A DNA stretch of 47,006 nt from an uncultured Clostridia bacterium (GCA_934771475.1 CAKVMD010000009.1:1-47006); one strand, 5' to 3'; shown: positions 24,001-32,306, numbered from the stretch's first letter. Notes: generated by a model from the sequence alone, not told the origin. Made by a program: numbers and translations.

Positions 24001-25134
24001 AACATCAGTGTAGTTAAATTCAATATTTCCTTGACCTTCAATTTGAAGATCAGTTAAAGTTGCCACCTCTTTTATGGTTGCAACCACTGAAAAAGTATTA
24101 TTCTCCTCTTCATGAATTTTGTTTTCAAGAATGTCTTTAATAGCCTCATCAATGCAAACCTCATCACTTGACTTGGTACTTAGAATATGGTCAGATATCT
24201 TCCAGCAAACAAAACCGTAAGAAAAATTTGTTATGTTTAGTCCCAAATTCAAATTCTCGCCAAAGTTTATTGTTTGACTTGCACTTTCACTTATTGAAGC
24301 ATAAGATTCCATACCAGAAACTATTGATAGGTTAAAAATATATTGTCTTTGAGTTGCTTCTAGTGAAATCTGTTTATCTTCAACAATATTTTTAAGCGAA
24401 ATAGTTAAGGTATACACTTTTTCATTGTCTGCCCATTCAACCATTGAAGACTCGATAAAACCTTCTTCAATTCCTGTGATTAAAGGGTTTTTATATCCAT
24501 ATTTAAGAGTGAAAACAAGCGTTTTTGTCTCACCAGTTTTTAAATTAAATTGGACATCACTTTCAAGTGGCATAATCTCGCCATCGTCAACCTTTACACT
24601 TGCAAAAGAGTCATTTGCTTTCAAAACAATAGCATTGTCGCGTGCAGTAGGTTCTATACTTATATTTCCGTCTCCATCAAAGTCTGCCCAGTTAAGTATA
24701 ATTGTCCTTTCATCCTGCAACTCGTGAACTTGCACACTTCCGCTTCCAGTAAGAACAGGGTTTGTATTTTCATTAAATATGTAACCTTTTTCACTGACAA
24801 TAGTTATTATTACTTGCTTTCCAGTTTCTACTGACCACGCTCCACTCTCTTCGGTAATAGTTTCGCCCGCCTCAGTTGTTACAGTGATACTTTCAATATG
24901 TTCACCTTTTTCTATGCTGAGAGTAGAATAGGTAGTTTCAATTTGAGAGTCATCGGTATTAAAACTAAAATTTGAACCCACAATGTCATCAAACTTATAT
25001 TCTGCTTTTACCTCTTGAATAGAAGGCTTAGTTAAAGGCAGATTTTTTAAATTTTGACCAGCCAAAAGTCCTCCGCCCATTGTAAAGGCAGAGACCGCAA
25101 CCAAAACAAAACCAAAAAGTTTTTTATTAAACAT
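21019..25134 (-). CDS. 1371-aa surface protein with InlB-like and GLUG-like regions
   Basis: The ATG follows AGGAGGTGTCA. A signal peptide (KKLFGFVLVAVSAFTMGGG) precedes a long chain of beta-rich segments. One, about residues 755-815, reads AGYDFSGYFTMQRGQGEKY to FTLFAFWQYK, like the InlB B-repeat/Flg_new fold. Near the C-terminus, GGGTKENPYLVTSASDFGFI and SPIGVQNAFNGYFDLG look like the linker and GLUG-type motif of secreted Bacillota proteins. A membrane helix (LISTILIGVAVGALAIVGAC) and a short Lys-rich tail anchor it, with no LPXTG. It is probably an adhesin or matrix protein; no enzyme motif is seen. Confidence 0.85.
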   Translation of the reverse strand: MFNKKLFGFVLVAVSAFTMGGGLLAGQNLKNLPLTKPSIQEVKAEYKFDDIVGSNFSFNTDDSQIETTYSTLSIEKGEHIESITVTTEAGETITEESGAWSVETGKQVIITIVSEKGYIFNENTNPVLTGSGSVQVHELQDERTIILNWADFDGDGNISIEPTARDNAIVLKANDSFASVKVDDGEIMPLESDVQFNLKTGETKTLVFTLKYGYKNPLITGIEEGFIESSMVEWADNEKVYTLTISLKNIVEDKQISLEATQRQYIFNLSIVSGMESYASISESASQTINFGENLNLGLNITNFSYGFVCWKISDHILSTKSSDEVCIDEAIKDILENKIHEEENNTFSVVATIKEVATLTDLQIEGQGNIEFNYTDVEDNMTEKLMRINANESLSKRLKLDEKIVISISADEGYHFKGLKINDEDINFESNSYGVIYENGKISIIITKSIQKVQFVFEADEFNLPVKAMVKVYDLVGSPSAEGGQVYLCDINGNKLDNYESESEAVGYDFVIKTHTDATIYLLVEAKKGYSYELTAQNAQVTKISGKNIYTLSKIKSSSSALCLFTAKANSISIKYVLDNTISSAKAGKFEADTSSSLINSQINNSYEIALSALTGAEVLATGYVNINYTLQTENGRPKAKIVYASGRSDSDDFTTSVVRQSDHAKTGFTNNFSLNLYNVNEDATIYIYVLPKVYNLKFFVDEGEVVEVENGITFGNYINLSLLSEQQKAKVFKQKAGYDFSGYFTMQRGQGEKYINASGVVNKIWTETGYSFDGVKYTANSNFDPDSNTFTLFAFWQYKKAYITFEFTPSNLKSKEFSQFQLSDFVLKKSFDDAYGSMNESNRFYAEIMSGKALTFASVSVNGYVFEKWIISYNAEVKEFTGQEMNYTFDDLSYTVTAVYKPEYSLVVYCQNNQKAEGGSAYMLQDGQELDGVSFSSEKSLRVIAQKAEGNDFLYFEDAQSGRKYFAELINGNYSYTLGLQTSPLSIKAVFKGQAVTTNIDVNEIAKCHNLIGVYVNSVKKILSSNILTSGVCVGDEIMIKVQKEVGYGIETDFEKFEKRVSQTSSANVETYTYIYKVDCKDLITDEGGLSLSATFTAPQESVNITLLNGVIENGEFLSQSVGGKAVLFRKGMAEEKIVGSKQFEASFSESSTLELTPFENYKLYCFMVNDVRTDFSRYMNENKLVMNRAFMENFRNQRQITLKICFKIMLWTDEESRSSSLQGGGTKENPYLVTSASDFGFISYAVNSNLSNERGVKYCDAYYKVTNNINFEGKFYSPIGVQNAFNGYFDLGKYYFSNILLDKSYTKPTTSYRGLFLNITDNAVIKQDTSKTTLISTILIGVAVGALAIVGACWIVKKKNESYYKGVY

Positions 25135-25190
25135 TGACACCTCCTCAGTTAAAGATTTTAGACTTTAAACGCCAATAATTTTCTTTCATT

Positions 25191-25219
25191 ATTATACAAC
25201 ATTCATCTTTTTTCGCCAA
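25191..25219 (-). promoter_or_regulatory. Promoter of the 1371-aa surface protein
   Basis: TTGGCG (25214-25219), 17-bp spacer, TATAAT (25191-25196), leaving a leader of about 50 nt. Confidence 0.75.
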
Positions 25220-25423
25220 ACAAATACATATAAGTTATTATATATAATTAAGTTTGCCTTATTCTTTCTTATCGCTAGTCTCGCTATTTCCTCCTTACAT
25301 CTTCACTTTACAGAAATTTATTTTCAAAATATTTTCACTTCTTTCTTATTCAACTTTCAAAAAAAACTTTTGCAATAAGCAAATAACAAAAATATTTAAA
25401 AACGCTTACAAAGGCTTAAAACA

Positions 25424-25452
25424 TTGACAAAAGGATAAAAAAACATTAAAAT
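25424..25452 (+). promoter_or_regulatory. trpS promoter
   Basis: TTGACA (25424-25429), 17-bp spacer, TAAAAT (25447-25452). The leader is only about 16 nt, with AAAGAGG. Confidence 0.85.
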
Positions 25453-25474
25453 TAATCAAAAAGAGGACAAAATC

Positions 25475-26542
25475 ATGAAAGACATTATTTTAACAGGTGA
25501 TAGACCAACGGGAAATCTTCATATTGGACACTATGTTGGCTCACTTCAAAACAGAGTTAAACTTCAAAATGAGGGTAACTTTGACAAATTTTATATTATG
25601 ATTGCCGACACACAAGCGCTCACTGACAACCATGACAATGTAGATAAAGTTAAAAACAACATAATTCAAGTCGCTATTGACTATATTTCGGCAGGTATAG
25701 ACCCAAAAAAGGTAAATATCTTCATTCAATCCCTTGTGCCAGAGCTCCCAGAAATTACAACCTATTTTATGAACCTTGTAACGCTTTCTCGGCTTCAAAG
25801 AAACCCTACAATTAAAGAAGAACTCAAACAGCGCGGCTTTGAAAATTCGGTACCAATCGGTTTTATAAATTATCCTGTGTCGCAAGCAGCCGACATTTTA
25901 GCGTTTGGCACAACAATCGTTCCAGTAGGTGATGACCAACTTCCTATGCTTGAACAAACCAGAGAAATAATTTCTTCTTTTAATTATACTTACAAACCAC
26001 AAGAAGAAATTTTTGCTCAGCCAAAAGCATTCCTGCCAGAGTCAAAACTTTGCGCAAGACTTCCGGGGCTTGACGGAAAAATCAAAATGTCAAAATCGGC
26101 TGGCAACGCAATTTATCTTTGCGATGACTCCAAAACAGTGAAACAAAAAATAATGTCCGCATACACCGATCCTGACCACATTAAAATCACTGACCCGGGC
26201 AAAATAGAGGGCAATGTTGTGTTTGCATACCTTGACGCATTTTGCAAAGACGAGCATTTTGCGAAATATCTCCCAGAATATAAAAATCTTGACGAACTTA
26301 AAAATCATTATCAAAGAGGGGGACTTGGTGATGTTAAAGTAAAAAACTTCCTTTATAACATTATTGAAGAACTTTTGACTCCAATGCGCGAAAGAAGAGC
26401 ATATTGCCACGAGCATATAAACGAAATTTATGAAATGCTTTTTGAAAACAGTAGACAGGCGTCAGAAGTCGCAAAAGAAACTTTGAACAAAATGAAAACC
26501 GCAATGGGACTTAATTATCAAAAAATATTTTTAAATAAATAG
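25475..26542 (+). CDS. trpS: Tryptophanyl-tRNA synthetase
   Basis: Class I synthetase of 355 residues that charges tRNA-Trp. The HIGH motif is in PTGNLHIGHYVGSL, and KMSKS is exact in GKIKMSKSAGN. The fold continues through QAADILAFGTTIVPVGDDQ and VKNFLYNIIEELLTPMRERR. AAAGAGG is the ribosome site. The gene is head-on to the left replication fork and converges with recF. Confidence 0.97.
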   Translation: MKDIILTGDRPTGNLHIGHYVGSLQNRVKLQNEGNFDKFYIMIADTQALTDNHDNVDKVKNNIIQVAIDYISAGIDPKKVNIFIQSLVPELPEITTYFMNLVTLSRLQRNPTIKEELKQRGFENSVPIGFINYPVSQAADILAFGTTIVPVGDDQLPMLEQTREIISSFNYTYKPQEEIFAQPKAFLPESKLCARLPGLDGKIKMSKSAGNAIYLCDDSKTVKQKIMSAYTDPDHIKITDPGKIEGNVVFAYLDAFCKDEHFAKYLPEYKNLDELKNHYQRGGLGDVKVKNFLYNIIEELLTPMRERRAYCHEHINEIYEMLFENSRQASEVAKETLNKMKTAMGLNYQKIFLNK

Positions 26543-26566
26543 CAGTTTTGCTATTTATTTTTTTTG
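26537..26566 (+). terminator. trpS terminator
   Basis: AAATAGCA (26537-26544), GTTT loop, TGCTATTT (26549-26556), then a run of T. The stem overlaps the stop codon. Confidence 0.88.
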
Positions 26567-27107
26567 TCTACAATAAATAAAGCAATTTTATTTTAATTTA
26601 TTCGACATTTTTGCATTTTTTTACTAAAAAATATTTTATTTGAAATTTCAAAAAATGCTATTTTTATTTTTGGTAAATATTTTTAATAATTTTCCCAACT
26701 TTTTATTAAAAATCAACAATTTTTTAATAAAAATAGCAATTTTTTAACATTTTTTTAGTATTTTTATAGAATATTTCTTTATTTTTTAAGATTTTCGATT
26801 AGATATTTTTATAAGCCGAAAACAAACCAGAATAAAAGACTTGAAAATTTTATCTTTTTCTCAATAATCGAAATTTGCGCCTTAAAAAAACGAAAAAATA
26901 TAAAGTTTTATTAAAATTGATAGAAAAATAATAAAAAATTAATAAAAAATCACAAAAAAAACAATATTTTATTATCAAAATACTGTTTTTTATTTTAAAA
27001 TCAATAACAAAGAAAAATATTTTTCAATTTATTTTTTGTTTTTATTTTTTAATAAAAAAAATTTAAATTCGATTTTGTTAATCCAATTTTTATAAATTTA
27101 TTAAATT
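26567..27107. other. Extremely AT-rich gap between trpS and recF
   Basis: About 540 bp of A and T runs with very few G or C. No gene, DnaA box or clear recF terminator was found. Short motifs recur (CAATTTTTTA, AATAAAAATAGCA). Converging gene ends flank it. Confidence 0.7.
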
Positions 27108-28169
27108 TTAATCTTTTACAATTTTGAATATTTTTGCATCACTCATTTCGTCAAAATCTGTGCAAGTTATGATAGTTTGCGTTTTGCTTGTGAAGTTCAA
27201 AAGTTTTTTTCGCCTTTCTCTGTCAAGTTCACTAAACACATCATCCAAAAGTAGAATTGGATATTCGCCTACTCTATTTTTTATGATTTCAAGTTCAGCC
27301 AGTTTTAATGACAGTGCAACTGTTCTTTGCTGACCTTGACTTCCATAATTTTTCACTTCGACTCCATTGATATATATATCAATGTCATCTCTGTGAACTC
27401 CAACCGAAGTATATCCAAGTCTATAATCTTTTTCAAGATTTTTTTGCAGGGCTTTCAACATTTTTTCTTCATAATTATCTTCAAAAGAAGAAGCGTATTT
27501 TATAACAAGGTCTTCTTTTCCCCCTGAAATGTAAGAATGTGCAAGTTTTGCAAGTGGAGAAAGTTCATCTATAAACTTTTTTCTTTCGCTAGCAATTTTC
27601 CCAGCGAGGTCGCTTAACGCTCTATCCCATATATCAATAGTTTCTTTTAAGGCGGAAATATCCTTACTCGTCTTTAAAAGTTTGTTTCTGTTTGCTAAAA
27701 CTTTTTCATAACGGCCAATAAGATAAAAATATCTCTTATTCGTCTGTGAAATATCTATATTCATGAAGCGTCTACGCTCTTCTGGGCTTTCTTTTACAAG
27801 TTTTAATTCATCCGGCGAAAAAAACACTGCATTTGACGCCCCCATAAGTTCGCCAATCTTTTTAATAGGAATATCGTCAATTTTTATTGTTTTTTTGTGA
27901 TTTTCATTAAAAAATAGTTCAATTTTAGTTTCCCTATACTTTTTTTGGAATTCAGCTTTTATATATGCCGAAGTTTTACCCCAAGATATAACCTCTTTTT
28001 CTTTAGAGGTTTTAAAACTTTTTCCTATGACAGCAAAAAAGATTGCTTCAAGAACATTCGTTTTACCTTGCGCATTTTTTCCTAATAACACATTAAATTT
28101 AGGGTCAAATTCAAAGTATTTATCCTCATGTGAACGATAATCTTTGAGCGTCAAATTTTTAATAATCAC
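27108..28169 (-). CDS. recF: DNA replication and repair protein RecF
   Basis: SMC-like ATPase that binds gaps with RecO and RecR. From the GTG start the protein has 353 residues: VIIKNLTLKDYRSHEDKYFE, Walker A LLGKNAQGKTNVLEAI, the family segment VGVHRDDIDIYING, signature GSQGQQRTVALSLKLAE, Walker B ILLLDDVFSELDRERR. GTG at 28169 fits the family N-terminus; the longer open frame is promoter sequence. There is no ribosome site, and TATTAT ends 6 nt before GTG, the leaderless pattern. In most Bacillota recF follows dnaN in the dnaA direction; here it is divergent from dnaA. Confidence 0.95.
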   Translation of the reverse strand: MIIKNLTLKDYRSHEDKYFEFDPKFNVLLGKNAQGKTNVLEAIFFAVIGKSFKTSKEKEVISWGKTSAYIKAEFQKKYRETKIELFFNENHKKTIKIDDIPIKKIGELMGASNAVFFSPDELKLVKESPEERRRFMNIDISQTNKRYFYLIGRYEKVLANRNKLLKTSKDISALKETIDIWDRALSDLAGKIASERKKFIDELSPLAKLAHSYISGGKEDLVIKYASSFEDNYEEKMLKALQKNLEKDYRLGYTSVGVHRDDIDIYINGVEVKNYGSQGQQRTVALSLKLAELEIIKNRVGEYPILLLDDVFSELDRERRKKLLNFTSKTQTIITCTDFDEMSDAKIFKIVKD

Positions 28170-28175
28170 AATATT

Positions 28176-28204
28176 ATAATAACATAATTTTAAGATAATT
28201 TCCA
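28176..28204 (-). promoter_or_regulatory. recF promoter, probable leaderless geometry
   Basis: TGGAAA (28199-28204), 17-bp spacer, TATTAT (28176-28181), then AATATT and GTG. A TATAAT 3 nt further downstream is an alternative -10. Confidence 0.45.
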
Positions 28205-28302
28205 CTAAAACAGCATAATTTTGTGTTTTTTGTGGTTATTTTTATTAAAAAACAAGAATTTTTGAAGCATAAAAATTTTTAAAATTATTTCGACACTCTT
28301 TA

Positions 28303-28331
28303 TTGACTTATTGTTTAGATAAATATATAAT
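28303..28331 (+). promoter_or_regulatory. dnaA promoter
   Basis: TTGACT (28303-28308), 17-bp spacer, TATAAT (28326-28331), then GAGGTG and ATG 28355. Confidence 0.85.
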
Positions 28332-28354
28332 TATATATATTATAGAGGTGAAAA

Positions 28355-29707
28355 ATGCAAGACTTAAATTCTTTATGGCAAGCGGTTCTTGAAAAACTAG
28401 AACTTACTGTTTCAAATGTATCTTTTGTTATGTGGTTCAAACCACTTAAAGCCCTTGATTTTGTAGATGGCAAAAAACTGGTTATCTCAACAAACTCACT
28501 TTCAGCAAAAAATCAAATTATGAGAAACTATTTCGACAAACTTTCATCTGCTGTAAATGATATTTTCGGCGCTGATACTGAAATTGAAGTCCTTGACCAA
28601 AATGAAGCAATCGAATACATAAAACTTAATGGTGAAAAACCAAAAGCCAAAGAAGTTGAAGTTGTTAAGAACCCTTTTAACGAAAAATACACATTCGATA
28701 ACTTTGTCGTTGGCAAAAGCAACCAATTTGTTTATGCCGCAGCAAGAGCGGTGGCCGAACATCCCGGCGAAAAATTTAACCCTCTTTTCATTTATGGCGG
28801 AGTAGGTCTTGGAAAAACTCACCTTTTGCACGCGATTGGTAATTATATTAAAGAATACAACCCTTCTCTTAACATAACTTATGTAACTTGTGAAAATTTT
28901 GCAAATGATTATATTGAGTCTTTAAGTTCAGCATCTAAAAATAAATCTGTGCTTGAATTTAGACAAAAATATCGCAATTTGGATGTTTTAATGGTCGATG
29001 ATATACAGTTTATTGCTAAAAAAACATCAACACAAGAGGAATTTTTCCATACTTTCAATGAATTATATCAAAATAACAAACAAATTATCATTGCTTCTGA
29101 CCGTCCACCAAAGGATATTGAAACACTTGCTGATAGATTAAAATCTCGTTTCACTTGCGGGCTTATTCAAGATATTCAATCCCCTGATTTTGAAACAAGA
29201 ATTGCAATCATGCGCAAAAAATGTCAACTTGAAAAATATGTTATTGATGATGATGTTATCACTTTTATTGCCGAAAAAAATGTTTCAAACATAAGGGAAC
29301 TTGAAGGTATGCTCACAAAAGTTTACTATCTTGCAACCCTTCACAACAAAACATCAGCAAGCATGGAAGAAGCAAATGAGGCTTTTGATAACGAATACGA
29401 GTCAGAATCAAGTGATTCATTAACTGCCGATACAATAATTGATAAAGTTTGTTTGTATTTCAACATTACAAGGCAAGACATAGTTGGCAAAAAGAAAAGC
29501 AAGGAAGTCGTTGAACCAAGAATGATAGCAATTTATCTTATCAACGAAATGCTTGAAATGCCACTTGTAAGCATAGGTAAAATTTTTGGAGGACGCGACC
29601 ATACCACAATCATGCACTCTCGCGACAAGATTTCAGACGACATCAAAATCTCTCCAAAGATACAAACATTCATCAGTGAAATTCGTAAAATGTTGATAGG
29701 TGGATAA
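28355..29707 (+). CDS. dnaA: Chromosomal replication initiator DnaA
   Basis: 450 residues in the four-domain layout: N-terminal DnaB/regulator-binding domain (WQAVLEKLELTVSNVSFVMW), a short linker, AAA+ domain with Walker A FIYGGVGLGKTHLLHAIG and Walker B VLMVDDIQFI, and the C-terminal helix-turn-helix that reads DnaA boxes (VEPRMIAIYLINEM, FGGRDHTTIMHSRDKI). The last 9 bp overlap an imperfect DnaA box. The origin follows directly. Confidence 0.98.
   Translation: MQDLNSLWQAVLEKLELTVSNVSFVMWFKPLKALDFVDGKKLVISTNSLSAKNQIMRNYFDKLSSAVNDIFGADTEIEVLDQNEAIEYIKLNGEKPKAKEVEVVKNPFNEKYTFDNFVVGKSNQFVYAAARAVAEHPGEKFNPLFIYGGVGLGKTHLLHAIGNYIKEYNPSLNITYVTCENFANDYIESLSSASKNKSVLEFRQKYRNLDVLMVDDIQFIAKKTSTQEEFFHTFNELYQNNKQIIIASDRPPKDIETLADRLKSRFTCGLIQDIQSPDFETRIAIMRKKCQLEKYVIDDDVITFIAEKNVSNIRELEGMLTKVYYLATLHNKTSASMEEANEAFDNEYESESSDSLTADTIIDKVCLYFNITRQDIVGKKKSKEVVEPRMIAIYLINEMLEMPLVSIGKIFGGRDHTTIMHSRDKISDDIKISPKIQTFISEIRKMLIGG
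29699..29707 (-). promoter_or_regulatory. Imperfect DnaA box at the dnaA 3' end
   Basis: TTATCCACC on the minus strand, one mismatch to TTATCCACA. Confidence 0.4.
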
Positions 29708-29717
29708 GTAAAATTTT

Positions 29718-29726
29718 TCATCCACA
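29718..29726 (+). promoter_or_regulatory. Imperfect DnaA box
   Basis: TCATCCACA, one mismatch, 2 bp before a perfect box. Confidence 0.45.
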
Positions 29727-29746
29727 AGTTATCCACATTTACACAA
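29726..29746 (+). repeat. 21-bp origin repeat, copy 1 (DnaA box 29729-29737)
   Basis: TTATCCACA followed by TTTACACAA. An identical 21-bp copy lies 84 bp downstream, about eight helical turns, on the same DNA face. Confidence 0.9.
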
Positions 29747-29809
29747 TCTATATCTAGTATTTAATCGTTAAAAATTACACCAAAAAATCCTAAATATAGA
29801 CCTCGAAAA

Positions 29810-29830
29810 AAGTTATCCACATTTACACAA
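29810..29830 (+). repeat. 21-bp origin repeat, copy 2 (DnaA box 29813-29821)
   Basis: Second perfect TTATCCACA in the same context, directly preceding the triplet series at 29834. Confidence 0.9.
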
Positions 29831-29833
29831 AAG

Positions 29834-29851
29834 TTATTATTACTATTATTA
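29834..29851 (+). promoter_or_regulatory. DnaA-trio-like origin unwinding element
   Basis: Six consecutive triplets TTA TTA TTA CTA TTA TTA start 12 bp after the second perfect DnaA box. Read 3' to 5' on the other strand they are AAT/GAT, the published DnaA-trio motif that guides DnaA onto single strands. Confidence 0.65.
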
Positions 29852-29934
29852 TTTTATCAATTAAAATTAATTAATTTTTAACTTCGCCCGCGGATTATTT
29901 TTTCAATAAAATTTAAATAATAAATAATACTTTA

Positions 29935-29982
29935 AAATCGCTCTAATGCCCTAAAATAAGGGGATAGGGCGATTTATTTTTT
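29935..29982 (+). terminator. Terminator after dnaA
   Basis: AAATCGCTC/GGGCGATTT outer stem, CCCT/AGGG inner stem, then a T-rich run. It lies about 230 bp past the dnaA stop, beyond the DnaA boxes. Confidence 0.65.
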
Positions 29983-30187
29983 ATTAGAATAAATATAATT
30001 TTTGCAACAATAATTTAATTGATGCAATATATTTTATTTATTAATTAATGCCTTTTGGGAAGCAATTTTTTTTATTTTTTAAATAATATTTTTTAGCAAA
30101 AAATTATTTATTTTTTACTAAAAATATATTTATATAATAATAGCGAGTTTTACACAAAAAATTTTGTTACTTTTTTGGCAAAAATGC

Positions 30188-30216
30188 TTGCTTATTGAGT
30201 TAAAGTGTGTTACACT
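30188..30216 (+). promoter_or_regulatory. dnaN promoter
   Basis: TTGCTT (30188-30193), 17-bp spacer, TACACT (30211-30216), then AAGGAG before ATG 30242. Confidence 0.65.
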
Positions 30217-30241
30217 ATGAGCAAGATTAAGGAGCAAGCAA

Positions 30242-31342
30242 ATGATAGTAAATTGCCAAGGGCTTGAACTTAGTGAAGCGTTCCTAAGAGTAAGCAAAGC
30301 CATATCAAACAAGATAACAAATCCTATCTTAGAAGGAATAAAAATCGTTGCCGAAGACGAAACTTTAACACTTTCTGCTACTGACACAGAATTGTCAATC
30401 GAGAAAAAAATTAAAGCCGATGTTAAGGTTGAAGGCGAAACGGTTGTTCCTGGAAGATTTATTACAGAATTCGTCAAGAAACTTACAAATTCACAAATAG
30501 AACTTGAATTAAACGAAAAAAATCAACTTACAATAAGATACGAAGACAGCGAAAGCATGATTCAATGCTACAACCCTATTGAATACCCTGGCTTCAAAAA
30601 AGTTGACACACATGAGTATTTTGGTATTTCTAAGAAAGATTTTAGAACTTGCATAAACAAATCAATCTTTTCAGTTGCGCTTGATGATTCAAGACCAATT
30701 TTAAAAGGCGTACTTTTCGATATCAACAACAATGAACTCAATGCGGTTGCACTTGACGGATATAGACTTGCAAGAGTTACTAAACATATCGAGTCAAATA
30801 TAACAAAATCAATCGTTGTACCTTCAAGAAGTTTAAGTGAACTTGCAAAACTTATAGAAGATAGCGATGAAATCATCAACATTTACATTGATAATTACAC
30901 AATTATGGTAGATCTTGGTGATACAAAAGTTACTTCAAGACTTTTGGAAGGCGATTATATTAATTATAAACAAATTATCCCAGCAAACTACGAAACATTT
31001 GTGATTGTAAATAAAGAGCAATTTGAAGAAGCACTTGAAAGAGCGACCCTTCTTTCAAGAACAAGCAATAATAATTTTGTTAAGTTTGATATTAAAGAAA
31101 GCAATCTTTGCATAACTTCAAATAGTGAACTTGGAAATATTAAAGAAAACATTCCTGTAAATGTTTCTGGAAAAGACCTTATTATTTCTTTCAATCCTAG
31201 ATATTTCCTCGAAAGTTTAAGAGTAAACACAAATGAATTTGTTAAAATCTGTTTTAACAAGCCTTCAACTCCATGTGTAATCGTTCCAACCGAAGAGGAT
31301 GAATTCTTATATCTTATTTTACCAGTAAGAGTTATTGGATAA
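30242..31342 (+). CDS. dnaN: DNA polymerase III beta sliding clamp
   Basis: 366 residues, the normal three-domain clamp: MIVNCQGLELSEAFLRVSKA, the domain 2 region RPILKGVLFDINNNELNAVA with DGYRLA, and the C-terminal YLILPVRV that closes the protein-binding pocket. It is loaded by DnaX (3.5-4.6 kb). It has its own promoter and a terminator, so it is not co-transcribed with dnaA. Confidence 0.98.
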   Translation: MIVNCQGLELSEAFLRVSKAISNKITNPILEGIKIVAEDETLTLSATDTELSIEKKIKADVKVEGETVVPGRFITEFVKKLTNSQIELELNEKNQLTIRYEDSESMIQCYNPIEYPGFKKVDTHEYFGISKKDFRTCINKSIFSVALDDSRPILKGVLFDINNNELNAVALDGYRLARVTKHIESNITKSIVVPSRSLSELAKLIEDSDEIINIYIDNYTIMVDLGDTKVTSRLLEGDYINYKQIIPANYETFVIVNKEQFEEALERATLLSRTSNNNFVKFDIKESNLCITSNSELGNIKENIPVNVSGKDLIISFNPRYFLESLRVNTNEFVKICFNKPSTPCVIVPTEEDEFLYLILPVRVIG

Positions 31343-31364
31343 AGATTAAAAATAAAAAATAAAC

Positions 31365-31401
31365 AAAACATATTGAAAATTAATCAATATGTTTTTTATT
31401 T
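31365..31401 (+). terminator. dnaN terminator
   Basis: AAAACATATTGA/TCAATATGTTTT stem followed by TTATTT. Confidence 0.85.
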
Positions 31402-31609
31402 AAAGTTATTTAACAAAAATGTTTCAAAAAAAATGTTTTTTTTGATTAATTAATAAAATATTTAATTTTTTATTCTAAAACATATTTTTTTGCCTTTAAA
31501 ACAAAAGAATTAAAATAAACAAAATAAATTGACAAATTTTCTTAATTTTAAGTAAATAAGCAAAAAGTTTATAAATTTTAATAAAAATCAAAAAATATCG
31601 TTTAAAATT

Positions 31610-31637
31610 TTGAAAATTTAAGCGAATATGTTAAAAT
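31610..31637 (+). promoter_or_regulatory. dUTPase gene promoter
   Basis: TTGAAA (31610-31615), 16-bp spacer, TAAAAT (31632-31637). An alternative TTGACA at 31530 with TAAATA is also possible. Confidence 0.5.
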
Positions 31638-31655
31638 AATTGAAAGGAGAAAGAA

Positions 31656-32177
31656 ATGAATTATTTTGATAACGAAAGAAATTTGTACTGGGCAAAGATG
31701 AAAGAAAATGCGGTTGTGCCAACAAAAGAAAGTGAAAATGCCGGATATGATATTTATGCCTGCTTTGATGAAGATTACATATTGCTAGAACCCCATGAGA
31801 CTAAATTAATTCCAACGGGAGTGGCATGGGCAAGTAGCGAAGAGTTTTATCTTCAAATTGAAGAACGCTCCTCGACTGGAAGTAAAGGAATTAAAAAAAG
31901 TGCGGGCGTTATTGATAGTGGATATCGTGGGGAAATCAAAATTGCTATCACAAATTCAAGAAACAATAATCTTATCTTTTCAAATTTGGATGAAGAAACA
32001 TTGTTTGAAAAATATCCAAACTTGAAAGGCGGTTTAGTTTATCAAACTAAGAAAGGAATTGCGCAGGGGATTGTTCATAGGGTTGAAAAAATGAATGAAA
32101 AGGTTATTTCTTACGAAGAGTTGTCAAAAATTTCTTCAAATCGCGGTGATAAAGGTTGGGGAAGTAGCGGAAAATAA
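31656..32177 (+). CDS. dut: dUTP diphosphatase
   Basis: Hydrolyses dUTP to dUMP, keeping uracil out of DNA. The 173 residues show the five motifs of trimeric dUTPases: 1 NAGYDIYA, 2 EERSSTGSKGI, 3 GVIDSGYRGEIKI with the catalytic Asp, 4 GIAQGIVHRV, 5 the Gly-rich NRGDKGWGSSGK. Between motifs 3 and 4 is a longer insert than in the E. coli enzyme (LFEKYPNLKGGLVYQTKKG). AAAGGAG precedes ATG. Confidence 0.9.
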   Translation: MNYFDNERNLYWAKMKENAVVPTKESENAGYDIYACFDEDYILLEPHETKLIPTGVAWASSEEFYLQIEERSSTGSKGIKKSAGVIDSGYRGEIKIAITNSRNNNLIFSNLDEETLFEKYPNLKGGLVYQTKKGIAQGIVHRVEKMNEKVISYEELSKISSNRGDKGWGSSGK

Positions 32178-32272
32178 TGAGCTTTTTAGTTAAGAAATAG
32201 GAAAAGATTAAATAAAAATTTCAAAAATCACTAACCTAACATGAGTTAAATAAAACATCAATTAAATTTTAG

Positions 32273-32306
32273 AAAAGTATGTTATTTTGAAAACATACTT
32301 TTTTAT
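32273..32306 (+). terminator. dUTPase gene terminator
   Basis: AAAAGTATGTT/AACATACTTTT stem followed by T residues. Confidence 0.85.

Larger units (their letters stand above)
25135..25474. other. Divergent promoter region
   Basis: 340 bp without a gene. It holds the promoter of the 1371-aa gene (minus) and that of trpS (plus). The middle (25220-25420) is AT-rich with nothing else recognised. No T-box can fit in the short trpS leader. Confidence 0.7.
29708..30241. other. oriC: Replication origin region (oriC)
   Basis: 534 bp between dnaA and dnaN. It holds two perfect DnaA boxes, two one-mismatch boxes, a DnaA-trio-like series, AT-rich DNA suited to unwinding (29850-30130), the dnaA terminator and the dnaN promoter. 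Gene orientation largely reverses around this point. Confidence 0.88.
31343..31655. other. AT-rich gap after dnaN
   Basis: Holds the dnaN terminator and the dUTPase promoter. The middle (31402-31605) is A/T runs with nothing recognised. Confidence 0.6.

Noticed and set aside
25220..25474. T-box riboswitch ahead of trpS
   Set aside because: The promoter is about 25-50 bp from ATG, leaving no room, and the T-box sequence is absent.
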